Assembly: GCF_954871325.1 (NCBI RefSeq)
Contig: NC_088775.1
Location: 4,699,475-4,763,474 of the forward strand
Source of the DNA: Gordionus sp. m RMFG-2023
Taxonomy: Eukaryota; Nematomorpha; Gordioida; Chordodea; Parachordodidae
Direction of reading: 5' to 3'
DNA: 64,000 bases
The first letter of the stretch is position 1. The number at the start of each line of letters is the position of its first letter. Positions 40,501 to 48,312 of the stretch are shown piece by piece. The notes under the pieces are model-generated. The model was given only the letters and a program-made list of their open reading frames with translations. It was not told the origin of the DNA and made no database searches. The position numbers and the translations under genes were made by a program.

Positions 40501-41353
40501 TTTACTATCTCATACCATTATACGCTTCGAACACGGATGACGTGGGTCTAACTCGTTTAGCATAAAAAAATGAATCATGTTCGGCGTATATCAAGTTTTT
40601 TTTTCTTAGAACTTATGTGTATCACATTTCAAACTTGTAATACCCATTTTATTATTTAAAATAGATTTAATTAAAGCCGGAAATGATACCGAGTTTTAAA
40701 TGACACGTTGCAAGTCAAAAATGCTATATTGCATCATGACTCGTTCCCTTCTTCCACGTTTCTGTATAGGAATTTTTTTTTAAAATAGGATTATGTGCAC
40801 TTTTAAGCGCGTCACCTAATTTAAAAATCTGTCATTCAAAAAGCAGTAAAAATGGTGTCCAGATAGCCATTTAGAATATAATTGAGGATTAAAAGGTAAA
40901 TGAATCTAGGGCGTGATCTCGGCTTTGGGAGTTATGATTTCGGGATTTCTTGGTTTCAATTTAAGTTTTTAAAAAAGTGCCTCGAGGAAAAAAAATAATA
41001 TTATTATTTGTGTGCTTAATTATTAATTATAACTTAACTACACTTAATGACTAATTCATTTAAATGTGTTTAATCGATATTGATCAGCTGGTGACACGCT
41101 ATACCGGTTTCCCGCGTAAATATATTTATATTAAAAAAATTATTTATCATCGCACGGGGAAACTAAAATAGCTCGTCGTCAGCTGCTTTGTATTAAACGA
41201 CGCTTTACAAAATGCGTTTAACGAATGAATACGAATAGTCAGCCTACGGATAACTTTTACAATGTATGCATACTTACGGAAGGCTTTGTTAGGAATTCCC
41301 GAATCCGAAATGGGTATTTGGGATTTGAATTCCCGTCTAGAGTTCGTTTCCAT
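21974..41353 (-). CDS. CLIP1: CLIP-170-like cytoplasmic linker protein (20 exons, about 1,306 aa)
   Basis: Microtubule plus-end tracking protein that binds tubulin or EB1 C-termini through CAP-Gly domains and recruits dynactin through its C-terminal knuckle (family knowledge). Seen here: a divergent CAP-Gly 1 (about residues 105-238), a Ser/Pro-rich linker, CAP-Gly 2 (about 341-462) with GKNDG, a Ser-rich stretch, a coiled coil (about 556-1115) and a knuckle with the CLIP-170 spacing C-x2-C-x5-H-x4-C. The length fits the family; human CLIP-170 is about 1,430 residues. The knuckle argues for CLIP1 rather than CLIP2. Exons were placed by GT/AG sites and reading phase; all 18 junctions up to exon 19 agree in phase. 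The exon 19-20 junction does not: no GT donor and a one-base phase conflict, so this copy may be failing or may use a non-canonical site. Exons 12-20 lie in the right arm of an inverted duplication. Confidence 0.92.
22694..22862 (-). CDS. CLIP1: CLIP exon 19 with lost GT donor
   Basis: Acceptor TTTTTACAG, then QEFLNAVIIGMNEQLGRLNV to SNSSDEDG. In the left copy (7030-7198) this exon ends at a strong donor GTGAGT; here the same position reads ATGAGT. Reading on adds about ten codons and stops in the intron. The phase at this point (1) also does not fit exon 20 (needs 2). The 3' end is therefore uncertain. Confidence 0.75.
23095..23225 (-). repeat. dispersed GC-rich palindromic repeat
   Basis: Right-arm counterpart of 6215-6340 with GAATTCGCGGCGA and TTCGAGCTAACCGTGAATCC ends. 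Lies in intron 18 of the CLIP gene. Confidence 0.55.
23473..23546 (-). CDS. CLIP1: CLIP exon 18
   Basis: Codes GDFKNLAASLIPENYDTIHK and QCNLK. Acceptor ATGAAG, donor GTAAAC, phase 1 to 0. Left counterpart at 5923-5996. Confidence 0.82.
24135..24294 (-). CDS. CLIP1: CLIP exon 17, coiled coil and acidic segment
   Basis: Codes DKQESMIQALRSTNEKLSEK and an acidic tail ending NLNMDSAM. Acceptor GATTAG, donor ATGG/GTAAAA, phase 0 to 1. The left copy is six bases longer (two extra acidic codons), an in-frame difference. Confidence 0.87.
24467..24551 (-). CDS. CLIP1: CLIP exon 16, coiled coil
   Basis: Codes ERTEGLFFSLNEEKTERDSE to LKATI, phase 2 to 0, donor ATC/GTAAAT. Left counterpart at 4936-5020, same length. 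Confidence 0.85.
24837..24943 (-). CDS. CLIP1: CLIP exon 15, coiled coil
   Basis: Codes MERLDQNYQMKDKELQDFFS to IERIQRE. Acceptor ATACAG, donor GAATT/GTAAAA, phase 0 to 2. Left counterpart at 4570-4676. Confidence 0.85.
25756..25956 (-). CDS. CLIP1: CLIP exon 14, coiled coil
   Basis: Codes ANNADSNRRYEELKSQLFEE to FVSTSQK, a continuous heptad helix. Donor GTGAGA, 201 bases, phase 0 to 0. The left copy (2604-2804) differs at about four residues. Confidence 0.88.
26796..26927 (-). CDS. CLIP1: CLIP exon 13, coiled coil
   Basis: Codes VKEINEQKEELANKCLKAQA and on to CHIYEKKIE. Acceptor TTTTTGCAG, donor GAA/GTTTAA, phase 0 to 0. The left-arm copy (1689-1820) has the same length and differs at about six residues. 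Confidence 0.85.
27718..27870 (-). CDS. CLIP1: CLIP exon 12, coiled coil
   Basis: Codes QKAMNSQKSANVSNDLEQRN and then NMRKGIEKLNEEILEKNTKM. 153 bases, phase 0 to 0. Two related copies lie in the left arm: a plus-strand one with stops (223-368) and a reversed one (853-995). Confidence 0.85.
28649..28716 (-). CDS. CLIP1: CLIP exon 11, short coiled-coil exon
   Basis: 68-base exon coding LENDWIELNNERQSLMLANY and DL. Acceptor TTGTAG, donor TTG/GTAAAA, phase 1 to 0. Confidence 0.78.
28817..28873 (-). CDS. CLIP1: CLIP exon 10, short coiled-coil exon
   Basis: 57-base exon coding DEKIQTLYTENDSLKSKIE, with a good CTCCAG acceptor and GAAA/GTATGA donor, phase 1 to 1. Confidence 0.8.
29195..29305 (+). 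repeat. dispersed GC-rich palindromic repeat
   Basis: Third copy (CTCGAATTCGCGGCGAATTA ... TCGCGAATTCGCGCTAACTG) in intron 9 of the CLIP gene, outside the duplicated arms. Confidence 0.5.
29496..29683 (-). CDS. CLIP1: CLIP exon 9, acidic coiled-coil segment
   Basis: Codes KREEAEFQLEEMSIMKDENN, a Ser/Asn-rich break, then VISEEVFVDLEEDLILNENI. Acceptor GTAAG, donor AAAG/GTTAGC, phase 2 to 1. The very acidic stretch is a likely flexible break in the rod. Confidence 0.8.
30579..30724 (-). CDS. CLIP1: CLIP exon 8, coiled coil
   Basis: Codes KSEQFDCLNQDYVNFKQNSE and then a charged helix ending FKEEQQ. Donor CA/GTACGA, phase 0 to 2. Glu/Lys/Leu composition is typical of the rod. Confidence 0.82.
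31730..31875 (-). CDS. CLIP1: CLIP exon 7, start of coiled coil
   Basis: Codes PMYDNMATKGKDDYAS and then heptad-like MLRMELDKCLKCSEGQKVEI to LMKE. Acceptor TTTTAAG, donor GAA/GTATAT, phase 1 to 0. Confidence 0.82.
32377..32723 (-). CDS. CLIP1: CLIP exon 6, end of CAP-Gly 2 and Ser-rich segment
   Basis: Acceptor CATAG, then RYFKCKPNYGIFVKLEKVVK, a textbook CAP-Gly ending. Next come RRTTITGACLTAG, GSQESLASEASFMSLNPSN and PSSSSV, like the phosphorylated Ser-rich region after CAP-Gly 2 in CLIP-170. The donor is probably CAAAAA/GTAATT (phase 1); a weaker GTTCTT donor 26 bases downstream is possible. Confidence 0.87.
33167..33354 (+). mobile_element. hAT-type MITE (family A) in CLIP intron 5
   Basis: TAGTGTTGTTAAACGGCTCG ... 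GTTAGCCGTTTAACAACACTA, 188 bases. Flanking octamers CCCATAAC and TCCATTTC agree at only five positions, so the target duplication has decayed. Confidence 0.88.
33590..34337 (-). CDS. CLIP1: CLIP exon 5, end of CAP-Gly 1, linker, most of CAP-Gly 2
   Basis: Opens with an Asn/Ser/Pro-rich insert, then KYFDCEHGRGFYLKENEC, the end of CAP-Gly 1. A Ser/Pro-rich linker follows (SSSLSSFSSLNLKSPG). CAP-Gly 2 begins with EELRIGDRVAI, is interrupted by about 48 low-complexity residues (SNLFANNSHHPNNPSNYSS region), and resumes at KAGIVRYIGPIDVSPGCWVG, ending with LGKNDGRVKNKR at the donor AAAAG/GTTTGA (phase 2). Confidence 0.92.
34432..34597 (-). CDS. CLIP1: CLIP exon 4, core of CAP-Gly 1
   Basis: VQYMGLMGKTDASFRVGVVL aligns with the usual VRYxG...WxGVxLD core of CAP-Gly domains. 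The domain's GKNDG signature is replaced by GSDGT. Phase 0 in, phase 1 out at CATC/GTAAGT. The lost GKNDG suggests altered or absent EEY/F-tail binding by this domain (inference). Confidence 0.87.
35011..35252 (-). CDS. CLIP1: CLIP exon 3, start of CAP-Gly 1
   Basis: The open frame runs from DTLCGPLTADTSRN to DDVFFSGR. RLGIRIWFKIPLRALSIEG is the first strand region of a divergent CAP-Gly domain. Acceptor TTTTAAG, donor CGG/GTTAGT, phase 1 to 0. A competing open frame on the same strand lacks splice-compatible ends and was rejected. Confidence 0.82.
35927..36105 (+). repeat. two-copy tandem repeat in CLIP intron 2
   Basis: About 93-base unit (AACGAATTTGACCTAAAG ... TTTAAATATCGAATATGTTT) followed by a close copy beginning AACGAATTCGGTCTAAG. 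No coding meaning seen. Confidence 0.75.
36715..36801 (-). CDS. CLIP1: CLIP exon 2
   Basis: Reads QALSESARKAGLIKPRADAY and then AEEVLGHLP, between an AAAG acceptor and a CCAG/GTTTCC donor, phase 1 in and phase 1 out. The SARKAGLIKP stretch resembles the basic N-terminal segment of CLIPs. The phase match to exons 1 and 3 is the main support. Confidence 0.7.
37805..38100 (+). pseudogene. small-subunit rRNA 3'-domain-like fragment
   Basis: GGCTACCCTACAATAATGG and then TCGTACAGGG resemble the bacterial-type 16S stretch around CTACAATGGxxxxTACA. AAGTCGG follows. TGCAAATACCGCCC near 38077-38090 resembles the conserved TGTACACACCGCCC. The region between does not align clearly. Confidence 0.42.
38195..38345 (+). 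pseudogene. small-subunit rRNA central-domain-like fragment
   Basis: GTGCCAGTGTGGTGATTC at 38201 recalls the 530-loop GTGCCAGCxGCCGCGGTxAT, and GGGACAGATTAGTATTTC at 38317 recalls the 790-loop ACAGGATTAGATACCC. The spacing is shorter than in a full gene. Weak evidence. Confidence 0.3.
38551..38797 (+). pseudogene. large-subunit rRNA 3'-domain-like unit, copy 1
   Basis: AGACGGCGT (about 38597), then 53 bases later CTAGTACAAGGAGAACC, recalling the GACCGTCGTGAGACAG and sarcin-ricin loop AGTACGAGAGGAACC of large-subunit rRNA at the usual spacing. GTCAAGGCACATACTCAGG and CTATGTATAGAAAG follow as in the GCCAAGGGCATxGCTGGGTAGCTATGT region. Direct 247-base tandem with copy 2. Confidence 0.5.
38798..39046 (+). 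pseudogene. large-subunit rRNA 3'-domain-like unit, copy 2
   Basis: Tandem copy of 38551-38797. I see three substitutions, all between C and T, and an A-run length change, so the duplication is recent or conserved. Confidence 0.5.
39047..41277. other. CLIP intron 1, 5' part
   Basis: AT-rich intron sequence with a poly-G run near 39773 and T-run/A-run palindromes near 39282 and 39518. No other gene seen. Confidence 0.6.
41278..41353 (-). CDS. CLIP1: CLIP exon 1 (start codon)
   Basis: Codes METNSRREFKSQIPISDSGI and then PNKAF, ending in phase 1 at the donor GTAAGTAT. The ATG is preceded by GCGGAG, a good start context, and the phase joins cleanly to exon 2 across a 4.5 kb intron. KSQIP, preceded by basic residues, matches the SxIP EB1-binding motif. 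The first exon is assigned from phase and from its GIP/K-rich character, which resembles other CLIP N-termini. Confidence 0.72.
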
Positions 41354-41420
41354 CTCCGCCCGAATAAAACGCGATTAATATAAAACTGTTTTTTTTTACT
41401 ATACTTTTTCGCGAATATCG
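41354..41420 (-). promoter_or_regulatory. possible CLIP core promoter/5'UTR
   Basis: On the minus strand the 67 bases before the start codon hold a TATA-like TTTTATATTAAT followed by CGCGTTTTATTCGGGCGGAG up to the ATG. The short GC-rich patch in AT-rich sequence suggests the 5'UTR or a promoter-proximal region. There is no transcript evidence. Confidence 0.25.
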
Positions 41421-43872
41421 AATTTCGAAATCAATTTCTATAAAAATAAAATATATAAAAATTTGGTCGAAGAAGGGAGTGGGGGGGGGGGGGGATTTTT
41501 ATTTAATAATAATAATAATATGTTTAAATAAAAGATGCTATTTAAATAAAAAAGTAATTTCTTCTCTTTAACGTCTTTTTTATAAAAAGATAGTTTTTAT
41601 TTTTTATATATAAAAGTATAAAAATTAAGTTATTTTTCATATTATATAATATAATAAAAAAATAAAATTATAAATTTCTTTCTATAATTAAAATTCTTCG
41701 CTTCTTATATTATAATTTTATTTGTATATAAAATATTTATCATTTTGAAGAAGAAAAAAAAACACATTTTATTTTTAAAAATGCGATTTATTTGTATGTC
41801 TGTATATTAGAGATCCGAAACGGACGTTTATCAGCCCACCCGTCCGCCCTTACTACTGGCGGAAAATATGAATCGGACTTTGGGTTCTCTAATCTATACA
41901 TACTCATGTTAACAAGATCAAACTAAAAACATAATCCCTTAAGCGCCCCGGGCTCACACCGGGAGGAAATTATAATTAAACCAATAAGAAATAGGGATTT
42001 TTTTTTGAATCAGTTAACGAAAAAAAATCTTAGGGTCACCCCTAGCCAAATTATGGGATCCCTTATCCAAATTTGAGACCATTTTGTATCTGTAAAAAAC
42101 TTGGTAGGATCTGCCACGCGCTGAAGGTAACTTTCACCAAACTAGTTGTCAGGAAAGAATTTTATAAAAATAACATTGTTCTTGCTTCCTACCAATTTCT
42201 TTCTTGCGTTCTTACTTTTATTTTTTTATTAGTTTAATGCCTTATTAATCTAATACCAAAATTTGAAGCCATTTTTGTATCTGTAAAAAAATTTGGTTTA
42301 GTATCTGCAAAATAAACTTTCACCAAACTAGTTTCCAGGGAAGAATCTTATTTTTAAAAAAATTGTTCTAGTTTCCCTCCAATTTTCGTTCTTACTTTTA
42401 TTTTTTTATTAGTTTAATGCCTTATTGATCTAATAATTTGTTAAAGTGAAAATGGTAATAAAAGATAAAAAATTTTTTACTTAATATAAATAATGGTGAT
42501 AATTGGCCAAAAAAAATAAAAATAAATAGTTGTAAAAAAATTAAAAAACTTTTAAATTTTTTAAAAAAATAAATAGATACTAAAGAAGAGGGGAGATAAT
42601 TTATTTGGAGTTATTTAATTCGATAAAGGGCATTGATTTCAAAACTTTAAGTAGTTAAATATTTATTATTATTATCTTTAATAAAAAAATTTTTTTTACT
42701 ATTACAAAAATAATTTTTAATTTTCTTGCTTAGGTCGCAAAATTGTAATTACGAAAAAAAAAATTCAACCTTAAAACTCCATTTTGTGTTTGGTCCTTAC
42801 AAAAAATAATTATAAGATATACTATGAGCAGTATCGTTGTAATTTGTATTTACAGATACAAGATCTTTTGTAGTATCTTAAAATATATATTTTGTATCTT
42901 TTTGAATTTTTTCTCTCTCCCTAAATAGTATCTTGTATTTAAACGATACAAAAAAATTCATCTTAAAACTCCATTTTGCCTTTGGTCCTTACAAAAAAAA
43001 TAATTATAAGATATACTCTGAGAAGTATCGTTGTAATTTGAATTTAAAGATACAAGATACTTTAGTATCTAAAAATATGTATTTTATATCTTTTTAAATT
43101 TTTTTTTCTCCCCCTAAATAGTATCTTATATTTAAATGCCAACCCTTAAAGGTGCAATATAATAATAAAAAATAAAAAAAATTGAAATAGAATGATAAAC
43201 ATAGGATGGAAAATCCTATGAGGTTGGGAAATAGGGATTTCAGGATTTCTATCTGCAATATTTGTCGAGGGATCTTTTTATCTTAAAAAAAAATTGAGTT
43301 CAAACCGCGTTACATAAATTAATTAATTTTTAAATATAAAAATTAAAATATTTAAAGATCTTGTATTACAATATTTAAAATTAAAAATAAGTTTATGAAG
43401 ATGATTTAATTAGCAAAACTTATCTAATATCTCATCACGAATAGAAATTAATGTCATCATCATAAATTATTGATTTATATTTAATCTATTTATTAAAAAA
43501 TAAATAACATTTTAACAATTAAAAATATATTTTATTTTATTTTTTAAAATATTTATGAATTTAGTGGATAGGGAGGGGAAGGGGGGGGGGGTAGCAAATT
43601 GTGTTTTGTGAATGAAAAAAAAATAAGAATAATATATGTGTCACATGAACCCCCAAATGTGGATTGTTATTATTTTTTATTCTTTCTAAAATTATATTTA
43701 TTTATTTTTAAATAAAAAAATAAAATGAAATGTAAATGAAAAAAAAAAAAATTTGAAAATTATATCGATGAAAGTATATTTGATTTGTCAATTTTTAAAG
43801 ATGAAGGGAATATCAAAATCAATTTTTAAAAATGAAGGGAGAATGTCAGAAGAAGAAAAAACACAATTTTTA
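41421..43872. other. upstream of CLIP: AT-rich with two-copy tandem repeats
   Basis: No gene seen. 42066-42434 is a roughly 188-base unit twice (each with CTTACTTTTATTTTTTTATT). About 42763-43140 is a roughly 192-base unit twice (each with TTAAAACTCCATTTTG and TTTGGTCCTTAC). Poly-G runs lie near 41480 and 43582. Confidence 0.65.
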
Positions 43873-43880
43873 AAATATAG

Positions 43881-44184
43881 ATATAGTAATGTCGTATACC
43901 TAGACTGACGATGAATTAATAATAATATATTTGAAAGCGTCGTTGAATGCAAATCAGCTGGACCGGCCATTTTGATAACCCATATAGCATTATTCTCATA
44001 TTAAAAATACTAAATATTTTCTAATTTTTTTTTTATCCTAATTTTATGATCCAGATTGGTGTTATTTAAAAATATGTTATTTTAAAAAGAATGGGTAATC
44101 AAAATGGCGTCCCCAGCTGTTTTTCATTGATGTACACTTTTAATGAATATATATCGTCAGTTTAGGTATTATTATATGTCATTG
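43881..44184 (+). mobile_element. hAT-type MITE (family B)
   Basis: The left end is slightly scrambled (TAATGTCGTATACCTAGACT). The right end, ATTATATGTCATTG, is standard. Exact 8-bp duplication AAATATAG at 43873-43880 and 44185-44192. Interior TCAGCTGGACCGGCCATTTT matches the copy at 12400. Confidence 0.88.
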
Positions 44185-44192
44185 AAATATAG

Positions 44193-46800
44193 GCAGAATC
44201 ATTATAAAGAGGTTTGGAAAAATATAAAAGGGTTTTAGGGTGCCAGCAAGGGGGAAAGGGAGAGAAATCCCCCCCCATGAGTGGCAATTTGAAAAAAAAA
44301 TATCTTCATGAATTGTGAATCGCAAAAGTATTTTCTATTTCAAATAGGTTATATTTTATTTTTAAATATTAGCAAAAAAAAGTTAAAAATTTAAATATTT
44401 ATTTCCTACAAAAAATAGTTCGGATGTAAAGTTCCGTGTCAACTAATTTGATCGAATGTCAGTTATTAGAGGTGATTTAAATTACATGAAAATAAAAGGG
44501 TCGAGAAGGAAGGGCGATATTTAGGTGGCTATTATTATTCATTATATAAGTATATGATATTAGATTTGAAGGATTTAAACTAGATCTGAACTATAGAGAT
44601 GGGTATCAGCTGTTCTCTCAAGAAGGAACCCTGATAGGAAGTGCAGCTTATGTGGTTCTAATCACCCCCCACCCAAATTGGTCGCATAAAAACACGATAT
44701 ACAAAGTTTAAGAAATGAAGGATTATAGGCAAATGGAACAGATTCGCATATAAAAATTTATGAATAAATGAATTGCGGCCGGCCTATCAAAATACAACGA
44801 TTGGTCGGCTCAGGCCTTATAGTGAGCACAATAAGCTTTTCAAAAGCAAATAATGGATCTAAAATGGCATCGTGCAAATTGGTCAAAAGGTTGACCGTTT
44901 GAGCCTCGCGTTACGGCCTAACGCCGAAGCGCATGCCTTTTAAAGGAAAAACGTAAGACTTGCTTTTTTTTTCACTACTTTTTAATTCTTCATTTTTGTA
45001 ATATTATATAAAATGTTTTAAAAAAAATAAACTTACTTGTACCTTAGAATGGAATATTTTATTTTAAAAAAATTCATAAAAGGGCAGACGATAATATAAT
45101 TTTCGAAGACAAATTCTTTTTTTTAGAAGTTACTTAAAATTTTGAATCGATGATATTAATAAAAAGGCCACCTCAATTTAAACCAAGGGGAGCGTTTACA
45201 GAGCAAAACAGAAAGGCTGAATTTGTGCGAAATATGACCCTCATTCTTTAATCACTCCGTACCCCAAGACTACCCTAAGGCCTTACCCATATAGTTTAGG
45301 TAAAGTCAAGCAATTTAATAATGAAAATATATTTAAGAAAATAGTTTTATGACACCTTATAAATTTTAGATCACGTGATAAAAATACTCCTTGAAAAATT
45401 CATGTTATGCCAAAGAATAAAAAATTAATTTCGTAGAAGGGGAAAAAAAATTTACATACGAGGATTCGATAAATCGGTTAGTCGATAAGAACAAATCGCA
45501 CATGCGCACTAAGTTCATATGCGCAAAATAATAAATTGGAATAAATTTGACATCTCGAGGGACCAAATTTCTAAAAATAAGAAAGTTCTTTGATTAGTTA
45601 AAAAATATATCAGGTAACAAATAAGTAAGAAATGATTCTGAACGACTAATAAAGTTAGAAAGTGCCAGTCATTAAAAAATTTCTAAAGACAAGGTTATCC
45701 TTAAAAAATGGCAGTCATATCCGATTGTAAAAGTTTTTTTTATTAAAAAAAGGTCACATTAGAAATAAGTCATAATCTGGCATGCTATTCATCGACATTG
45801 AATATTGTTTTTTATTCTATAAAATGTGTTACATAAAAAAAAATGATTAAGTAAATATTTGGAATTAGAATTGTATTTAAAATTTAAAACGTTTTCATTC
45901 AAAAATTATTATAAAAAAACCTACATATGATGATCGAAAAGAATTTATGCATTGTCAATATAGAAGAGTTTGATAAAGCATTTATAGAAGGATTGATTTT
46001 GGGTTGGAGAGACCAAACTAAAGGGGGGGGAGGTGAGGGAATTGATGGGGGGGGGGGGGGGGGTGATCACTTTTCGAGGGTTAATTTATAAAAGAAGAAG
46101 AAAAATATGAACAAAAACGTTGAGAAAAATTGAAAATGGTTCAGATGATTCTTTTTTAAATGGTAATCTTGTACCCCTTAGTTAGCTTATATTTTCAATA
46201 AGTTACTTCTATTTACATTTCCAAAAGTAAATATTTACATTGCAAGTTTTACTTTACAAAACTTTTTATTATACAAAATAATTTTGCCATTTATGAGATA
46301 AATGAAATACAATATTAATAATTACACTAAAAAATATGTGCAACAATTGCACTAAAAAAACATGTAATATCTATTTTTTCATAAAAATATGGGCTCATTT
46401 ATTAACTTTATTAACAAAATTTTTTAGATTTTATGTCTAAAGAGCATACTAGTTTCTCCAAAAATAAGCTTCCATCATAGACTAAATAAACTTTCTACAA
46501 GAATGCTTAATGTAAATGAGGAATTATATTCAATTTTTAAAAAAAATTTTAATTTGGAAATATCAATCAATCATCATATAATGAGGAAAAGATGCTAGAG
46601 TATAAAGGGAGGGGATGCCAGAAAAATAATTTTATGATATACCCACTTTTTAAACAGATCTTTTTACATAAAAATATATATAAGGACAATGAAAGAGAAA
46701 AATTCAACATATTTATATTTTAAAAAGTAACTAGAAAAATAAATTTATTCTTTTATCATTATATTTCAAAAATATAACTTGTTACAGTTTTTAATGTAAC
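44193..46800. other. AT-rich intergenic, nothing recognised
   Basis: No convincing coding frame or RNA gene. Poly-G runs at about 46024 and 46048; a GC-richer patch at 44895-44935 is unexplained. Confidence 0.5.
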
Positions 46801-46808
46801 TAATTATG

Positions 46809-47030
46809 TGAGAGAGCTGCAGGCCATGCTGGGCCCTAACCCCAGCCCAGGGAGACTAAAAAAAAATTTCCCTATATAGTTGGGCCAGGCCATATATTTT
46901 AAAACTGAATATTTTAAATTGCCATTATTAACTGCAAAAATTAAGAATAAATGTAATATATTTCAAAAAATTCAGACAGAGCCTGAAAAATCTAAGTCAG
47001 GCCATGCATGTTAACTCTACAGGTCTCTGA
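46809..47030 (+). mobile_element. hAT-type MITE, 222 bp
   Basis: Ends TGAGAGAGCTGCAGGCCATG and, reversed, TCAGAGACCTGTAGAG. The flanking octamers TAATTATG (46801-46808) and TAATTATA (47031-47038) agree in seven of eight bases. Confidence 0.72.
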
Positions 47031-47189
47031 TAATTATAGTGGCTAGTTTTTATAATAACACTATTTTTCAAGGATACTAACCCTGGGTTATATTAGGCCT
47101 TTTGGCCTATAAAAAGAAATAATGTTATATAGACTAATCTCGGGCCACATCGAGCCTTGATTTCTTAAAGCCTATAGATGTTTAAGTAA

Positions 47190-47350
47190 CATTTTTGTAA
47201 TGTTGTGTGTACAAATACGTGTGGCTTGCCCATAAACATGTGGAGGGCTCCTCATATTTTTACTTTTACCTAAATAATAAATTCCAATTAGATGAAAATG
47301 AGGAAAACCTAGCATAGCTCTGTTGGACCTTCAACGTTAGAGGGCAAAAG
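47190..47350 (-). repeat. dispersed repeat, pair with 12035-12230
   Basis: Inverted counterpart of the 12 kb repeat (GGGCTCCTCATATTTTTAC, AACCTAGCATAGCTCTGTTG). Confidence 0.65.
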
Positions 47351-48304
47351 CAATTATAAAAATAATTAACAATAAAAATTTAAAGTTCAATATTTTTTTT
47401 AGTTTGATCTAGTAAATTCAACTTAAAGTTTAATAAATTATTTATAATATCATTATCATATTTTGATTTATTATTCAAATGTATTTAAAACCAACAATAA
47501 AAATCAAAAAATCTAACAAAACAAATCAAAAATAGAATTTCAATATAAAAATATATTTTTAAAAAAAATCAAATGAGTATATGAGCACATAATTATAATC
47601 TATATTAAAATGAGATACAAGAAATATATACAAAAATTTTAAAAAAATATAATAAATTTTACATAGGCTAATATAGGCTCAAAGCTGGTTAAAAAGATAA
47701 ATAATTTTTTTTAATTAAAAATAATATAATCATTCATATGCTCCTCATAATTTTCCTTTGAAACAATTTACAAAAAATCCAGTAAAATTAATTTCAATGA
47801 CAATATTTTTAGAGTAAGACTTAATTATCAGATGATACAAGGTAGAAAATGTGACATATACAGGTCTATTATTTATTAATAATGTTAAATAACAAATATA
47901 AATTTTGGTAATTTGGGATATTAAAATTTAATAAATTTTACATTATTATTAATGATATTCATCTCACTAAGCATTATGAGGTTGGTCAAAATTTCAAGAA
48001 AAATATAATGTGTAAAAATCGAAGGTAGAGAATTAATTTCTTATAACTTCAAATGTAGCAAAAAAATAAATTTACCTAAACTAGGTGTAAAACATATGAT
48101 AAATAATTATACACTAGGAAATTCTATATTCATTAGAGCTAAATGAATTATACTCTTTCACTTTATTTTGATATTTCTTACAAAATCATCAAATTTTTTT
48201 CTCATAAATATTATTATAATTAAACAAAGTCACCTAATATTTAAATTATGCTAATATTCGCGTTTAATAATTTATAAATATATAATGTGCCAAACGTTGC
48301 TATA
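47351..48304. other. AT-rich intergenic, nothing recognised
   Basis: No feature supported. Confidence 0.5.
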
Positions 48305-48312
48305 ATTTTCCT

